Positions 1-7,697 are shown, numbered from the stretch's first letter. The stretch is 19,502 bases of DNA from Gammaproteobacteria bacterium UBA3532 (GCA_002376965.1 DFOV01000444.1:1-19502); one strand, 5' to 3'. Numbers and translations are program-made. Notes: generated by a model from the letters alone, not told the origin.

Positions 1-785
1 TCTTGTTCAATAATTGCGAAGGCTTCATCCACCAGAGGAAAAGCATTTTTGCACTGACTACGATCAACATGGCGTTTGAGGCGATCATATACTGGCATAA
101 ATCGCCGGTATTTGACCTCGAACTGATAAATCAAGTATTCACTGCGACAACCGGCTTTCACCTCGATCGCCAAGACTCGAATTTTCACGATGGGCGGATG
201 TGCCTCAAGCAGGCGTAATGCTGCCGGATACTGCTCTATGCAGCTTTGCCTGTTCTCTGTTAATAGCTGCCAATCTGCAGCCAAATCCGAATTGCCAGAT
301 TTCCACTTTGCGATAGCATAGCGCTCCTGACATTCTTGACGCATTAGCTCTAAACTCTGTAACAACCCATGCTTATCTGGCTCAGTGAACGAGCTTTTAA
401 AGGCCTCAATAGCTGGCACCAACGCCAAACAATCCTCCTTTTTATACCATTGCTCAATCTGATGGTATTCGGCCAATAAGGATGGGTTGTCAGCTATAGC
501 AAGTAACACATGCTGCTCGTCCAACCATTCTAAGCATGCCTCTTGCACCAAACGGCGTTGCTTGTAGATCGCCACCTCTGGCAACTCTGCTTCAGTGACT
601 TGCAAACGCAGTTTGTGCCACATTGCCCCCAAATCAACACACCCATCACTGGGCTGCCAAGATTCAATGCGCTCCAGCGAGGCATAAATCGGCGGATATT
701 GATATTTGATATATTGTTCTTGGGCAAAGGCGAGCAGGAAAATAAAACCGACGGCAAAAACGATGGTCCAAAAAAGTGTTTTCAC
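1..785 (-). CDS. Exported cysteine-rich helical protein, 3' end cut by window edge
   Basis: I do not recognise this family. The frame is open from a GTG at 785 to the left edge (261 codons, no stop seen). The start overlaps the stop of the upstream permease gene in a GTGA arrangement, which is why I chose it. Residues 4-21 are hydrophobic and end in AFA before QEQ, so a signal peptide or an N-terminal anchor is likely. The rest has no membrane segment and looks helical. Cysteines lie at 49, 84, 119, 152, 182, 213 and 245, that is every 30-35 residues. Most are preceded by a polar or basic residue, and four are followed by x3-Tyr/Phe (CQERY, CIEQY, CRSEY, CKNAF). I infer a periplasmic solenoid of degenerate repeats held by disulfides that works with the ABC transporter encoded just upstream. 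The product and cargo are unknown. The coding call is firmer than any function. Confidence 0.8.
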   Translation of the reverse strand, partial: MKTLFWTIVFAVGFIFLLAFAQEQYIKYQYPPIYASLERIESWQPSDGCVDLGAMWHKLRLQVTEAELPEVAIYKQRRLVQEACLEWLDEQHVLLAIADNPSLLAEYHQIEQWYKKEDCLALVPAIEAFKSSFTEPDKHGLLQSLELMRQECQERYAIAKWKSGNSDLAADWQLLTENRQSCIEQYPAALRLLEAHPPIVKIRVLAIEVKAGCRSEYLIYQFEVKYRRFMPVYDRLKRHVDRSQCKNAFPLVDEAFAIIEQ

Positions 786-2650
786 TTAGCACTCCCTTCG
801 CAATCACTCCAACTAAGTTCAGGCATACTCCACCAATGGCTATTTTCGGCATAAAGCCAGTCCACTGGATAGTCGGTTAACGCATTGTGAGGCATTTTGG
901 CCAAAGAAATCCATTGCTGCATATAGTGGCATCGCACGGGTGACGGCTGCTGTTTTATGATGCCGAGTTGTTGAGCAAGCGCATGCTGACTGGTTGGGAA
1001 ACTGTCTAATGATGAGCTTGTCGCCATACCCATCAAATGCTTCTCAAAAGTTTTGGGTAGCTCAGCAATACGCTTGGACCAGTGATACTTAAAGTTGGCG
1101 ATCCAGTTTTCACATTCCGTTCCTTTTGCATCAATAGATATAGTCGATAGCGTCCAACCAGCCAGGCTCAACGTCTGTCTCTGCAGCGCCCGATTAAGCG
1201 AATCCAAAAAAGCTTTAGGCTCTGAAAATTCACAAGCATGCTGACTAACCGCCACGCTATTGTTTAGCGCCTTATGATAACCTTTACGCATCAGCTGTGG
1301 ATACATTTCGGCCCACAGCACCGCCATCCAATTGAGAAGCCAGCTTTCAGAACTTTCATACTTGCCATACAAGCGTTGCAGATCCCTGTCACTTAACTGG
1401 CTGGCGATGAATTGTGCGTAGTCTCGGTAATCACTCTGGCACTGGTGAAATTGGGAGGCAAGCCTGGGCAAGTCGTCTTCGCTAACAAGAATCGCCTTAT
1501 CCAAAGCCGATTTATTATTGGCGATCCACAGCCAGTTCAGAGCGGTGAAGCGAATCTGACACGATTGTGTCGAATCCATATAGAGTTCTTCCAGCCGTTT
1601 TTTTTGGGTTGACCAAGCAGTATCATCAACAAGGGTATTAAATAAACCAAAGCTGTTTTCGATGTCATCAAAGTTAACGCCAGGTCTGGTTAAGTGCTCT
1701 ATGAACTCGCTAACGTAATAGCCAGCTCCGAGTGAGCCAATGGCATAGGCCTTTAGATTAGTTTTGGCAGGGCTTTGAGCACCACCCAACAAGATGACCA
1801 ACACATATAGCAATACACAAACCCCAGCGGTAATCAGGGATGCAATTACTTTCGGGGAGTAGCGAAATTTGAATTCGTTGTGGCAATAAGCCAGACAATC
1901 GGCATAGATATAACGCGCAAAAAAAGCGCCGATCAAGATGCAACCTAAATACGGCAATCCGAACGGTGAAAGGATATATATAAAAGCAGCAACCGTCCCC
2001 AAGTCTATTAATCCGTTCAATACGCGGGATGATGAGTAACTCAATCTCTTAACACGTTTTTGCAGTGCCTTGTCCTGAGCCGAGTAACTGCTCGTTGCTA
2101 TCGCTACCAGTAAAACTAAGCCAGACGATACAAGAATCCCTTCGAAACTCGCAACAAAAGGCAGCTCTTCAGCAAAAAATTGAGTGATGTGCTGCCAAGC
2201 CGATGTATAAAAGCCAGGCATAGGCTCGCTCTTAGTGCTAGCACCAAACACTTCAAGCCCATAGTAGAAAACCAGCATAAAGCCTGCGCCAGATAGAATT
2301 AGCAAGCAAATCCTTACCAACATAGCCGCGACCAACACCATAAACTTTGCGCGATATAGCTGATAAGGAGTGATCGGAAGCGTTAACTCATAAAAGCGAC
2401 TTTCTGCACCACCGCTCGGTTTCCATACCTGCTCATGCTGCTTAAAGCCATACAATAAACCGATACCAGCTACAGTAAATAAGCCAAAGGGAACGATGTA
2501 GACAAGATAAAGATGCCCCGCATTACCCAACAGGCTTTCAGTTAAACCAAGCGCGGCCAACACAATAACAGCGCCTAACAAACAATAAATCGGTTTGACT
2601 AGCCCGCTAGACAAGCTCTGAATATCCTTTGCGATAACGTATTTAAGCAC
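782..2650 (-). CDS. ABC-2-type permease with C-terminal periplasmic domain
   Basis: Protein of 622 residues from a GTG at 2650. That start follows GGAGAG closely and overlaps the ATPase stop. An ATG at 2662 has no good ribosome-binding site, and longer versions run into the ATPase gene. About seven membrane segments are visible (roughly 21-37, 47-67, 103-131, 171-187, 213-230, 232-246, 268-289). Basic loops (near 69-102 and 193-209) place the N-terminus in the cytoplasm. The LPITPYQLYRAK stretch near 91-102 resembles the cytoplasmic loop of ABC-2 permeases. The last segment would put residues 290-622 in the periplasm. That domain is helical and tryptophan-rich, with cysteines at 364, 404, 473, 513, 574 and 617. 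I do not recognise this ectodomain. It probably pairs with the ATPase and the first permease of the operon; the substrate is unknown. Confidence 0.85.
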   Translation of the reverse strand: MLKYVIAKDIQSLSSGLVKPIYCLLGAVIVLAALGLTESLLGNAGHLYLVYIVPFGLFTVAGIGLLYGFKQHEQVWKPSGGAESRFYELTLPITPYQLYRAKFMVLVAAMLVRICLLILSGAGFMLVFYYGLEVFGASTKSEPMPGFYTSAWQHITQFFAEELPFVASFEGILVSSGLVLLVAIATSSYSAQDKALQKRVKRLSYSSSRVLNGLIDLGTVAAFIYILSPFGLPYLGCILIGAFFARYIYADCLAYCHNEFKFRYSPKVIASLITAGVCVLLYVLVILLGGAQSPAKTNLKAYAIGSLGAGYYVSEFIEHLTRPGVNFDDIENSFGLFNTLVDDTAWSTQKKRLEELYMDSTQSCQIRFTALNWLWIANNKSALDKAILVSEDDLPRLASQFHQCQSDYRDYAQFIASQLSDRDLQRLYGKYESSESWLLNWMAVLWAEMYPQLMRKGYHKALNNSVAVSQHACEFSEPKAFLDSLNRALQRQTLSLAGWTLSTISIDAKGTECENWIANFKYHWSKRIAELPKTFEKHLMGMATSSSLDSFPTSQHALAQQLGIIKQQPSPVRCHYMQQWISLAKMPHNALTDYPVDWLYAENSHWWSMPELSWSDCEGSAK

Positions 2651-3347
2651 TTTTCTCTCCATCAAAGTGCGCAATAAAATAATCATCCCAATCGTCAGAT
2701 TCGATGGTGCGGGTATCCAGTAAAGGGCTAAGTGATGCGTGGCGTAAGAACACCAGATGAGATGCAAAGCCTTTCATCGAGCTGACCAGGTTGGTCGCAA
2801 ATAATATGGTTGTTCCATGCTCCGAAGCTTCGCTTTTTAATAAGGCTAAACATTGCTTACGCACGATGGGGTCCATGCCTGCGGTAATTTCATCGAGCAA
2901 GATCAGCTCAGGATGATGACTTAGTGTTGCAACTAGGCCAAAACGCAGTTTCTGCCCACGAGATAAATCGCGATAGCATTGCTTGGTATCCAATTGCAGT
3001 GTGTCGATCAACCTATCTGCGTAAGGTTGTTCCCAACGGGGGTAGAACTGACGATGAAAGCGTATGATGCGTTCTAATGTCCAGTCACCAAAAAATGGGA
3101 TCGTTTCACTAAGAAAGCCCATCCGCTGCCGCACAGCGGGGTTATCTACCGCCCCATCTTGGCCAAAAATGCAAATCGTTCCAGAATCAGCCAAACGCAG
3201 ATTCATAATGATTTCCAGCAACGTTGTTTTACCCGCGCCATTTTCACCAACCAGCGCGACAATATCGCCAGCGGCAATATCAAGGCACAGGTTATCCAGC
3301 ACGACCTTGCTATCATATGACTTGTTGAGATTATTGATCGTTAACAT
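2643..3347 (-). CDS. ABC transporter ATP-binding protein
   Basis: Protein of 234 residues, the usual size for a stand-alone nucleotide-binding subunit. Walker A is GENGAGKTT at 34-42, the signature LSRGQ at 128-132, Walker B LILLDE at 148-153, and the D-loop TAGMDP follows. The Q-loop region reads MGFLSE (76-81), as in CcmA/YtrB-like ATPases, without the usual glutamine. At the switch position the expected histidine is replaced by asparagine (FATN, N186). The gene overlaps the upstream permease by 17 bp and the downstream permease by 8 bp, so the three form one transporter. The start ATG has AAGG six bases upstream. It should power substrate movement or conformational work across the inner membrane; the direction cannot be read from the sequence. 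Confidence 0.93.
   Translation of the reverse strand: MLTINNLNKSYDSKVVLDNLCLDIAAGDIVALVGENGAGKTTLLEIIMNLRLADSGTICIFGQDGAVDNPAVRQRMGFLSETIPFFGDWTLERIIRFHRQFYPRWEQPYADRLIDTLQLDTKQCYRDLSRGQKLRFGLVATLSHHPELILLDEITAGMDPIVRKQCLALLKSEASEHGTTILFATNLVSSMKGFASHLVFLRHASLSPLLDTRTIESDDWDDYFIAHFDGEKSA
2655..2660 (-). promoter_or_regulatory. Ribosome-binding site deciding the GTG start of the second permease
   Basis: On the minus strand GGAGAG precedes the GTG at 2650 by four bases (six from GGAG). It lies inside the last codons of the ATPase gene, so translation of the two is probably coupled. The alternative ATG at 2662 includes part of this motif and has no comparable site of its own. Confidence 0.6.
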
Positions 3348-4368
3348 GGTTGCCTTTCACTCCTGGCTTGTTACGCTTTTCTGTCATTCTTTTTAGCTCA
3401 GCGCTCGCCTGGTCTTCCCATACATCTAGCGGAACCAAGTCACGCAGCATTTTTGCTGAAATGCGTTCGATTGTATTGACCTGGGTATCTTCGATGTGCT
3501 GACTCATTTGCTTCACCGCTCGCTCGGAACTGAAAGGGTAAAAAAGGTAGCCACCAGTCAAAATTGACAGCCCAGACTGAGGGATAAAGAATAAATAACC
3601 AGCAATCACGCCACCTACCAAATGAGAAGAAATAATTGCTTTCATCGGCGACATTGCTTCCGCCTTTTTTTCGTCAATTGAGGGATATACAAAGCTCCAC
3701 TTTGAGACAGCTATAAGCTTGGGGCTACCATAGGCCATCGCGAAAAAAACCAAAGCTGGTAGAAAAGGTATAAAGATACAACAGATAAAAATCGCTAGCG
3801 ACAGCAGCCCCCAAATAAACCGCAGCGGGCTCTTGTGATACGCATGTAGTAAGCCACCGGTAATAACGGCATCGGAAGCTACATCGTCCCTGCTTCCCAA
3901 AGCGCCAATAAACCCCAGCATAAAATAGGCTAGGCCAAATAAAAACAGCAGCTCAAACCACAAGGCATCAAGCCGGGTATTTTCTATGCCAGACTTTGGT
4001 AGAGCGCTACTCCATAACCAAAAACATCCAGCAACAAAGAAAAATACAAGGAGAGACAGAGTAATTTTGGCATAGAAATAGTGGACTTTATGCACAGGGA
4101 GCAGGCGCCAATACAATTCACGCGTATTGCTCCCCCATACACACTTAGCCCCCAAAACAAGTGCAGTAATACTGAACACAACCATCAAAAGAAAAGTGAG
4201 CGCCATAATCAGTTTATGAGCTTTTTCGTTATCGGTTTGGATAGACAGCCATTGGCTGGCCGCCAACATCCCCAAAGACAGGACAATATAGCCGCCAAGC
4301 AGCTTAGCAAGGCCCCTTAAATCATGAGCCTTGAGTAATATAAGCAGGTGAGAAAGTGGTGAACTCAC
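3331..4368 (-). CDS. ABC-2-type permease, first gene of the operon
   Basis: Protein of 345 residues starting at a GTG that sits eight bases after a perfect GGAGGT. The frame stays open to another GTG at 4398, but that lies at about the predicted transcription start and lacks a ribosome-binding site. About six hydrophobic segments are visible (roughly 23-40, 52-74, 101-120, 135-157, 185-213, 245-262). The LPVHKVHYFYAK stretch at 90-101 matches in kind the cytoplasmic LP-x-K loop of ABC-2 permeases and the equivalent loop of the second permease. The tail (about 280-345) is charged and probably helical. The 3' end overlaps the ATPase start by 17 bp. It probably forms a heterodimeric membrane channel with the other permease. 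No specific family name is supported. Confidence 0.85.
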   Translation of the reverse strand: MSSPLSHLLILLKAHDLRGLAKLLGGYIVLSLGMLAASQWLSIQTDNEKAHKLIMALTFLLMVVFSITALVLGAKCVWGSNTRELYWRLLPVHKVHYFYAKITLSLLVFFFVAGCFWLWSSALPKSGIENTRLDALWFELLFLFGLAYFMLGFIGALGSRDDVASDAVITGGLLHAYHKSPLRFIWGLLSLAIFICCIFIPFLPALVFFAMAYGSPKLIAVSKWSFVYPSIDEKKAEAMSPMKAIISSHLVGGVIAGYLFFIPQSGLSILTGGYLFYPFSSERAVKQMSQHIEDTQVNTIERISAKMLRDLVPLDVWEDQASAELKRMTEKRNKPGVKGNHVNDQ

Positions 4369-4376
4369 GATGAAAG

Positions 4377-4382
4377 ACCTCC
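4377..4382 (-). promoter_or_regulatory. Strong ribosome-binding site of the ABC operon's first gene
   Basis: GGAGGT on the minus strand, eight bases before the GTG at 4368. It decides that start over the GTG at 4398. Confidence 0.7.
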
Positions 4383-4402
4383 CTGTTTGAGTCACCACTT
4401 AG

Positions 4403-4430
4403 GTTATAACATTATTTGCCTATAACTCAA
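4403..4430 (-). promoter_or_regulatory. Candidate sigma-70 promoter of the ABC operon
   Basis: On the minus strand TTGAGT (4425-4430) and TATAAC (4403-4408) are separated by 16 bases. Transcription would start near 4396, giving a leader of about 28 bases before the GTG at 4368. A run of seven G (minus strand; 4441-4447) lies about ten bases upstream of the -35. The gap 4369-4528 also has to carry the arginase promoter on the other strand, for which I see no convincing hexamers. Confidence 0.45.
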
Positions 4431-4528
4431 TCAAAGGTCTCCCCCCCTTCTACTAACTAAATACAGAAAGGAATTTTTGCTCAAACTGCCACTCTAACTA
4501 TTTATTAGACAAGAACCTTGGACACTGT

Positions 4529-5347
4529 ATGCCACTACTTCCATACAACATTTGCTTTGCGTTTGCATCCGGCGCGCCCATGGCTGAGGTCCGTGATGGG
4601 CCGCTTCGCATAGCTTATCGGCTGCTCCCCCACTCCTTGACGCATATCATTCATTCTCCTCTCGCCAATAAGAGGCAGGGATTAACAAAGGGCATAAAAA
4701 GGCTTGCCCAGTCGGTATCGAAACAACTTCAGCGATATCCCAAAGTGCTGATCTTTGGCGGCGATCATAGCTGCGCTATTGGAACCTGGTCTGGTGTAAG
4801 AAAAGCCTACCCACAGGCGCGAATCGGCCTGCTCTGGTTAGACGCCCACCTGGATTCACACTCACCACTCACCAGTCCCTCAGGAAATATTCATGGCATG
4901 CCCGTCGCATGCCTGCTCGGCAACAAACACTCTTTATTTCAACACATGATTGGCTATCAAGCCGTCATCCACCCTAAAGACTGCATCATCATCGGCGTTC
5001 GCAGCTACGAACCACAAGAAGCTCACTGGCTCAACAGCCAAGGCGTTGAATGGCATCCATTAAGCTCAACACCCCACCCTGCAACATCGCTTGATATCGC
5101 TCTACGAAAACTATGCCGTCAGTGTGATATTGTCGGCATTAGTATCGATCTGGATGCTTTTGATCCAACATTCGCACCCGGCGTAGAAACGCCCGCAGCC
5201 AATGGTGTTGATCCCAGGCCGATACTGCCAGTAATCAAACGCTGGTTAACACACTCTAAACTGCGCTGCGTTGAAATAGCCGAATATACGCCAGTGAATG
5301 ATCGGGAAGATAGGACATTTTGCTTGATCAAGCGGCTGATTAGTTAA
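4529..5347 (+). CDS. Arginase-family ureohydrolase, probable arginase
   Basis: Protein of 272 residues. The manganese-binding motifs are present: GGDH (H80), DAHLD (D105, H107, D109) and DLDAFDP (D207, D209). SGNIHGMP (118-125) corresponds to the SGNLHG substrate loop of true arginases, and E252 sits where arginase has its guanidinium-binding glutamate. I therefore infer L-arginine to ornithine plus urea in the cytosol rather than agmatine or formimidoylglutamate hydrolysis. The neighbouring convergent ornithine cyclodeaminase supports this. The protein is shorter than typical arginases (about 300 or more), with the part before GGDH cut to 80 residues; the start region ASGAPMAEVRDGP still aligns with the family's N-terminal motif. 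No good ribosome-binding site is visible before the ATG. Agmatinase-like or guanidino-acid hydrolase activity remains possible. Confidence 0.85.
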   Translation: MPLLPYNICFAFASGAPMAEVRDGPLRIAYRLLPHSLTHIIHSPLANKRQGLTKGIKRLAQSVSKQLQRYPKVLIFGGDHSCAIGTWSGVRKAYPQARIGLLWLDAHLDSHSPLTSPSGNIHGMPVACLLGNKHSLFQHMIGYQAVIHPKDCIIIGVRSYEPQEAHWLNSQGVEWHPLSSTPHPATSLDIALRKLCRQCDIVGISIDLDAFDPTFAPGVETPAANGVDPRPILPVIKRWLTHSKLRCVEIAEYTPVNDREDRTFCLIKRLIS

Positions 5348-6359
5348 CCAGCCCAACATACAGATCTTTAGGATCGCCCAACTCTGGGATCATATCAATG
5401 CTCTGCCCAATCCCATATTCCTCACACAGCCGATAGGTCAAACATAAAGCTGAATAATCTTCTAATGCAAAACCAACACTGTCAAACAGCGTAATATCTT
5501 GCTCATCCGTTCGACCAGGACGTGCCTTTGTAATGACCTTCCATAGTTCCACAACCGATGAATGATCGGTGAGTTGCTGAATGTCGCCCTCTTCTCGGGT
5601 TTGTTCCAAATATTCGACAAATATTTTTGACGCATCCAAAGCGCAGCGGCTAATTTCAGTTTTACCAGGGCAGTCTCCCCCCATGGCATGAATATGCATG
5701 CCAGGACGCAAATTGGCGCTGGTAATTAATTGCTGGCGAGACTTGCAGGCTGTTGCTGTTACCACCACATCAGCCTCCTCCAAGCAGCTATCAATAGACG
5801 AAGCGGGGATCAACGTCAGCCTAGGTAATTGCATGGTGGCGACATTTTTCTCAAACTTACGCATCGCGGCGCTGGCAATATCAAAATAGTAAACCGTTGT
5901 TACAGGCAGGACGCTGGCCAACGCAATGAGCTGAAACTCAGCCTGAGCACCACACCCAACAATAGCCAACTTTTTGCTATCTGCACGAGCAAGATACTTA
6001 GCTCCCAAGGCTGCAGTGGCAGCCGTTCGGATAGCCGTTAGCCACGTCATTTCGCTTAGCATTAACGGATACCCCGAACTCACTTCGGAGAGCTGACCGA
6101 TTGCCGCTACACACAGCTTATTCACCTCTGTATTCGGTGGGTGACCATTGACATACTTGAAGCTGTAATAGACGTCATCAGCACAAGGCATCAGCTCGAT
6201 GACGCCATGTGGATAGTGAGTTGCGTGACGTGGTGATTTTTTAAAGGTATCCCAGCGGGAAAAGTCTTTTTCTAATTGATTAATGAGTTGTGAGGTAAAT
6301 TGTGACAATCCGATTTGTTGAATCAGTTGCTTAAACTCATGAGTTGTGACCAGCAGCAT
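5340..6359 (-). CDS. Ornithine cyclodeaminase
   Basis: Protein of 339 residues of the ornithine cyclodeaminase/mu-crystallin family, which converts L-ornithine to L-proline and ammonia with bound NAD. Visible features are the substrate region FKYVNGHP with K68, R111, the Rossmann motif GCGAQAEFQ (135-143), GGDCPGKTEI (227-236) with D229 at the place of the catalytic aspartate, and DSVGFALED (293-301). These fit the enzyme better than the alanine dehydrogenase or mu-crystallin branches. I chose the ATG at 6359 because AGGAGG ends four bases before it; the frame opens earlier at a GTG (6401) without such a site. The 3' end overlaps the arginase gene on the opposite strand by 8 bp. It may be co-transcribed with the SpmAB-like gene 74 bp upstream. 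Confidence 0.92.
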   Translation of the reverse strand: MLLVTTHEFKQLIQQIGLSQFTSQLINQLEKDFSRWDTFKKSPRHATHYPHGVIELMPCADDVYYSFKYVNGHPPNTEVNKLCVAAIGQLSEVSSGYPLMLSEMTWLTAIRTAATAALGAKYLARADSKKLAIVGCGAQAEFQLIALASVLPVTTVYYFDIASAAMRKFEKNVATMQLPRLTLIPASSIDSCLEEADVVVTATACKSRQQLITSANLRPGMHIHAMGGDCPGKTEISRCALDASKIFVEYLEQTREEGDIQQLTDHSSVVELWKVITKARPGRTDEQDITLFDSVGFALEDYSALCLTYRLCEEYGIGQSIDMIPELGDPKDLYVGLVN

Positions 6360-6433
6360 AATGCCTCCTCTCACTTTACGTGAAGAATTCGCACATCTCA
6401 CTGTATGACTAACAAATCAATAAACCGGTTCAA

Positions 6434-7663
6434 TCAGCCAAAAAACCAATAGCCTAGCCCTATCGCTGCAACAATACCCGTCGCATCGGCTAGCAAGCCA
6501 CAGACAATAGCATGCCGACCATGCTTGATCCCAACCACACCGAAATAAACCGCCAGCACATAAAAGGTCGTTTCAGTGCTGCCCTGAACAATGGAAACCA
6601 GCCTTCCGGTAAAGGAATCAGGCCCGTAAGTCGCCATTGCGTCCAGCATCATGGCCCGCGCTCCAGAGCCGCTAAAGGGCTTCATTAGCGCTGTGGGTAA
6701 CGCTTGAGTGAAAGAGGTATCACCACCCAATAAGCCAACCAAAGCACCTATCGCATCGACAATCATATCAAGCCCGCCACTGGCTCTTAACACGCCAATA
6801 GCAACGAGCATGGCAACTAGATAAGGAATCAGAGATACTGCCGTATCGAATCCACTTTTCGCTCCATCAATAAAGGTGTCGTAGACAGCTACCTTACGAA
6901 AATAGGCCGTCGTGATAAACACCAAGATGGTTGCAAATAAAATCAGGTTGGCCCAAAGGCTGCTTTTCTCCTGCATCTCAATGGATGACAGACCACTAAA
7001 GCCCCAAACGATCAGACTTACTAGTAAACAAATCGCCACCAGATACGCCAAAACCACCGGCTGAAACAGTTTGATTTTTTGCACCAGACAAACGCAAGCA
7101 ATACCAACTAGGGTTGATGCGGTGGTTGCCAGAATAATGGGGATAAAAACATCGGTCGGATTCGCTGCGCCTTGCTGTGCTCGATACATAAAGATGGTGA
7201 CAGGTAATAAAGTCACCGACGATGTATTGATCACTAAAAACAATATCTGGGCATTGGTCGCGGTATCTGGCGTGGAGTTATGGCGCTGTAAATCTTTCAT
7301 AGCCTGTAACCCGAGGGGCGTTGCCGCGTTATCAAGCCCAAGCATATTCGCGGCGATATTCATAGTCATTGAACCATAAGCAGGATCGTTCGCTGGAACA
7401 CCAGGCATTAAGCGCGTTAACAAAGGCGACAACAACCAAGCCAGTTTATCAACCAAGCCCGATTTTTCTGCCAGTCGAAATAGGCCCATCCAAAAACACA
7501 AAACGCCAATCAAGCCCAAGCCAATCTCTGCCGAGAGTTTGGCCATATCAAATACAGCCTGTACCAGATGGGTAAATATTGCAGTGTTGTCGAGAACTAA
7601 CCATTGATAACATGCCGCCAAACCGGCAAACCAGAAAAACCCGACCCAAAGCCTATTTAGCAT
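6434..7663 (-). CDS. Fused SpmA/SpmB-type membrane protein (nucleoside-recognition Gate domains)
   Basis: Protein of 409 residues, almost entirely hydrophobic, with two Gate (nucleoside recognition) repeats. The first, around 45-150, carries NMLGLDNAATPLGLQAM (106-122). The second, around 270-390, carries PFSGSGARAMMLD (329-341) and GSTETTFYVLAVYFG (361-375). In spore formers the halves are the separate spore maturation proteins SpmA and SpmB. The fused form occurs in Gram-negative bacteria that do not sporulate, where the transported substrate is unsettled. AGGGA precedes the ATG by about seven bases. It lies upstream of, and on the same strand as, the ornithine cyclodeaminase gene, so a link to amino-acid traffic is possible but is only inferred from position. 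Confidence 0.85.
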   Translation of the reverse strand: MLNRLWVGFFWFAGLAACYQWLVLDNTAIFTHLVQAVFDMAKLSAEIGLGLIGVLCFWMGLFRLAEKSGLVDKLAWLLSPLLTRLMPGVPANDPAYGSMTMNIAANMLGLDNAATPLGLQAMKDLQRHNSTPDTATNAQILFLVINTSSVTLLPVTIFMYRAQQGAANPTDVFIPIILATTASTLVGIACVCLVQKIKLFQPVVLAYLVAICLLVSLIVWGFSGLSSIEMQEKSSLWANLILFATILVFITTAYFRKVAVYDTFIDGAKSGFDTAVSLIPYLVAMLVAIGVLRASGGLDMIVDAIGALVGLLGGDTSFTQALPTALMKPFSGSGARAMMLDAMATYGPDSFTGRLVSIVQGSTETTFYVLAVYFGVVGIKHGRHAIVCGLLADATGIVAAIGLGYWFFG

Positions 7664-7689
7664 GTAATTTCCCTACTTGGTTTCGATTC

Positions 7690-7697
7690 AGTATAAT
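7690..7697. promoter_or_regulatory. Overlapping divergent -10 boxes between the SpmAB-like gene and rsmF
   Basis: TATAAT on the plus strand (7692-7697) and TATACT on the minus strand (7690-7695) share four base pairs. Neither has a good -35 at 16-18 bases. The 72-bp gap between the divergent starts leaves little room for other promoters. Leaders would be about 32 bases for rsmF and about 20 for the SpmAB-like gene. Confidence 0.4.

Noticed and set aside
543..854. Plus-strand reading frame of 103 residues
   Set aside because: It lies opposite two minus-strand genes whose frames carry membrane and cysteine patterns; no family resemblance and no start signal.
2651..2767. N-terminal extension of the second permease into the ATPase gene
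   Set aside because: It overlaps conserved ATPase sequence, adds no recognisable segment, and the GTG at 2650 has the better ribosome-binding site.
4441..4447. Run of seven C as a possible phase-variation tract
   Set aside because: It is short and lies outside the -35/-10 spacer and any coding frame, so slippage would not obviously switch a gene.
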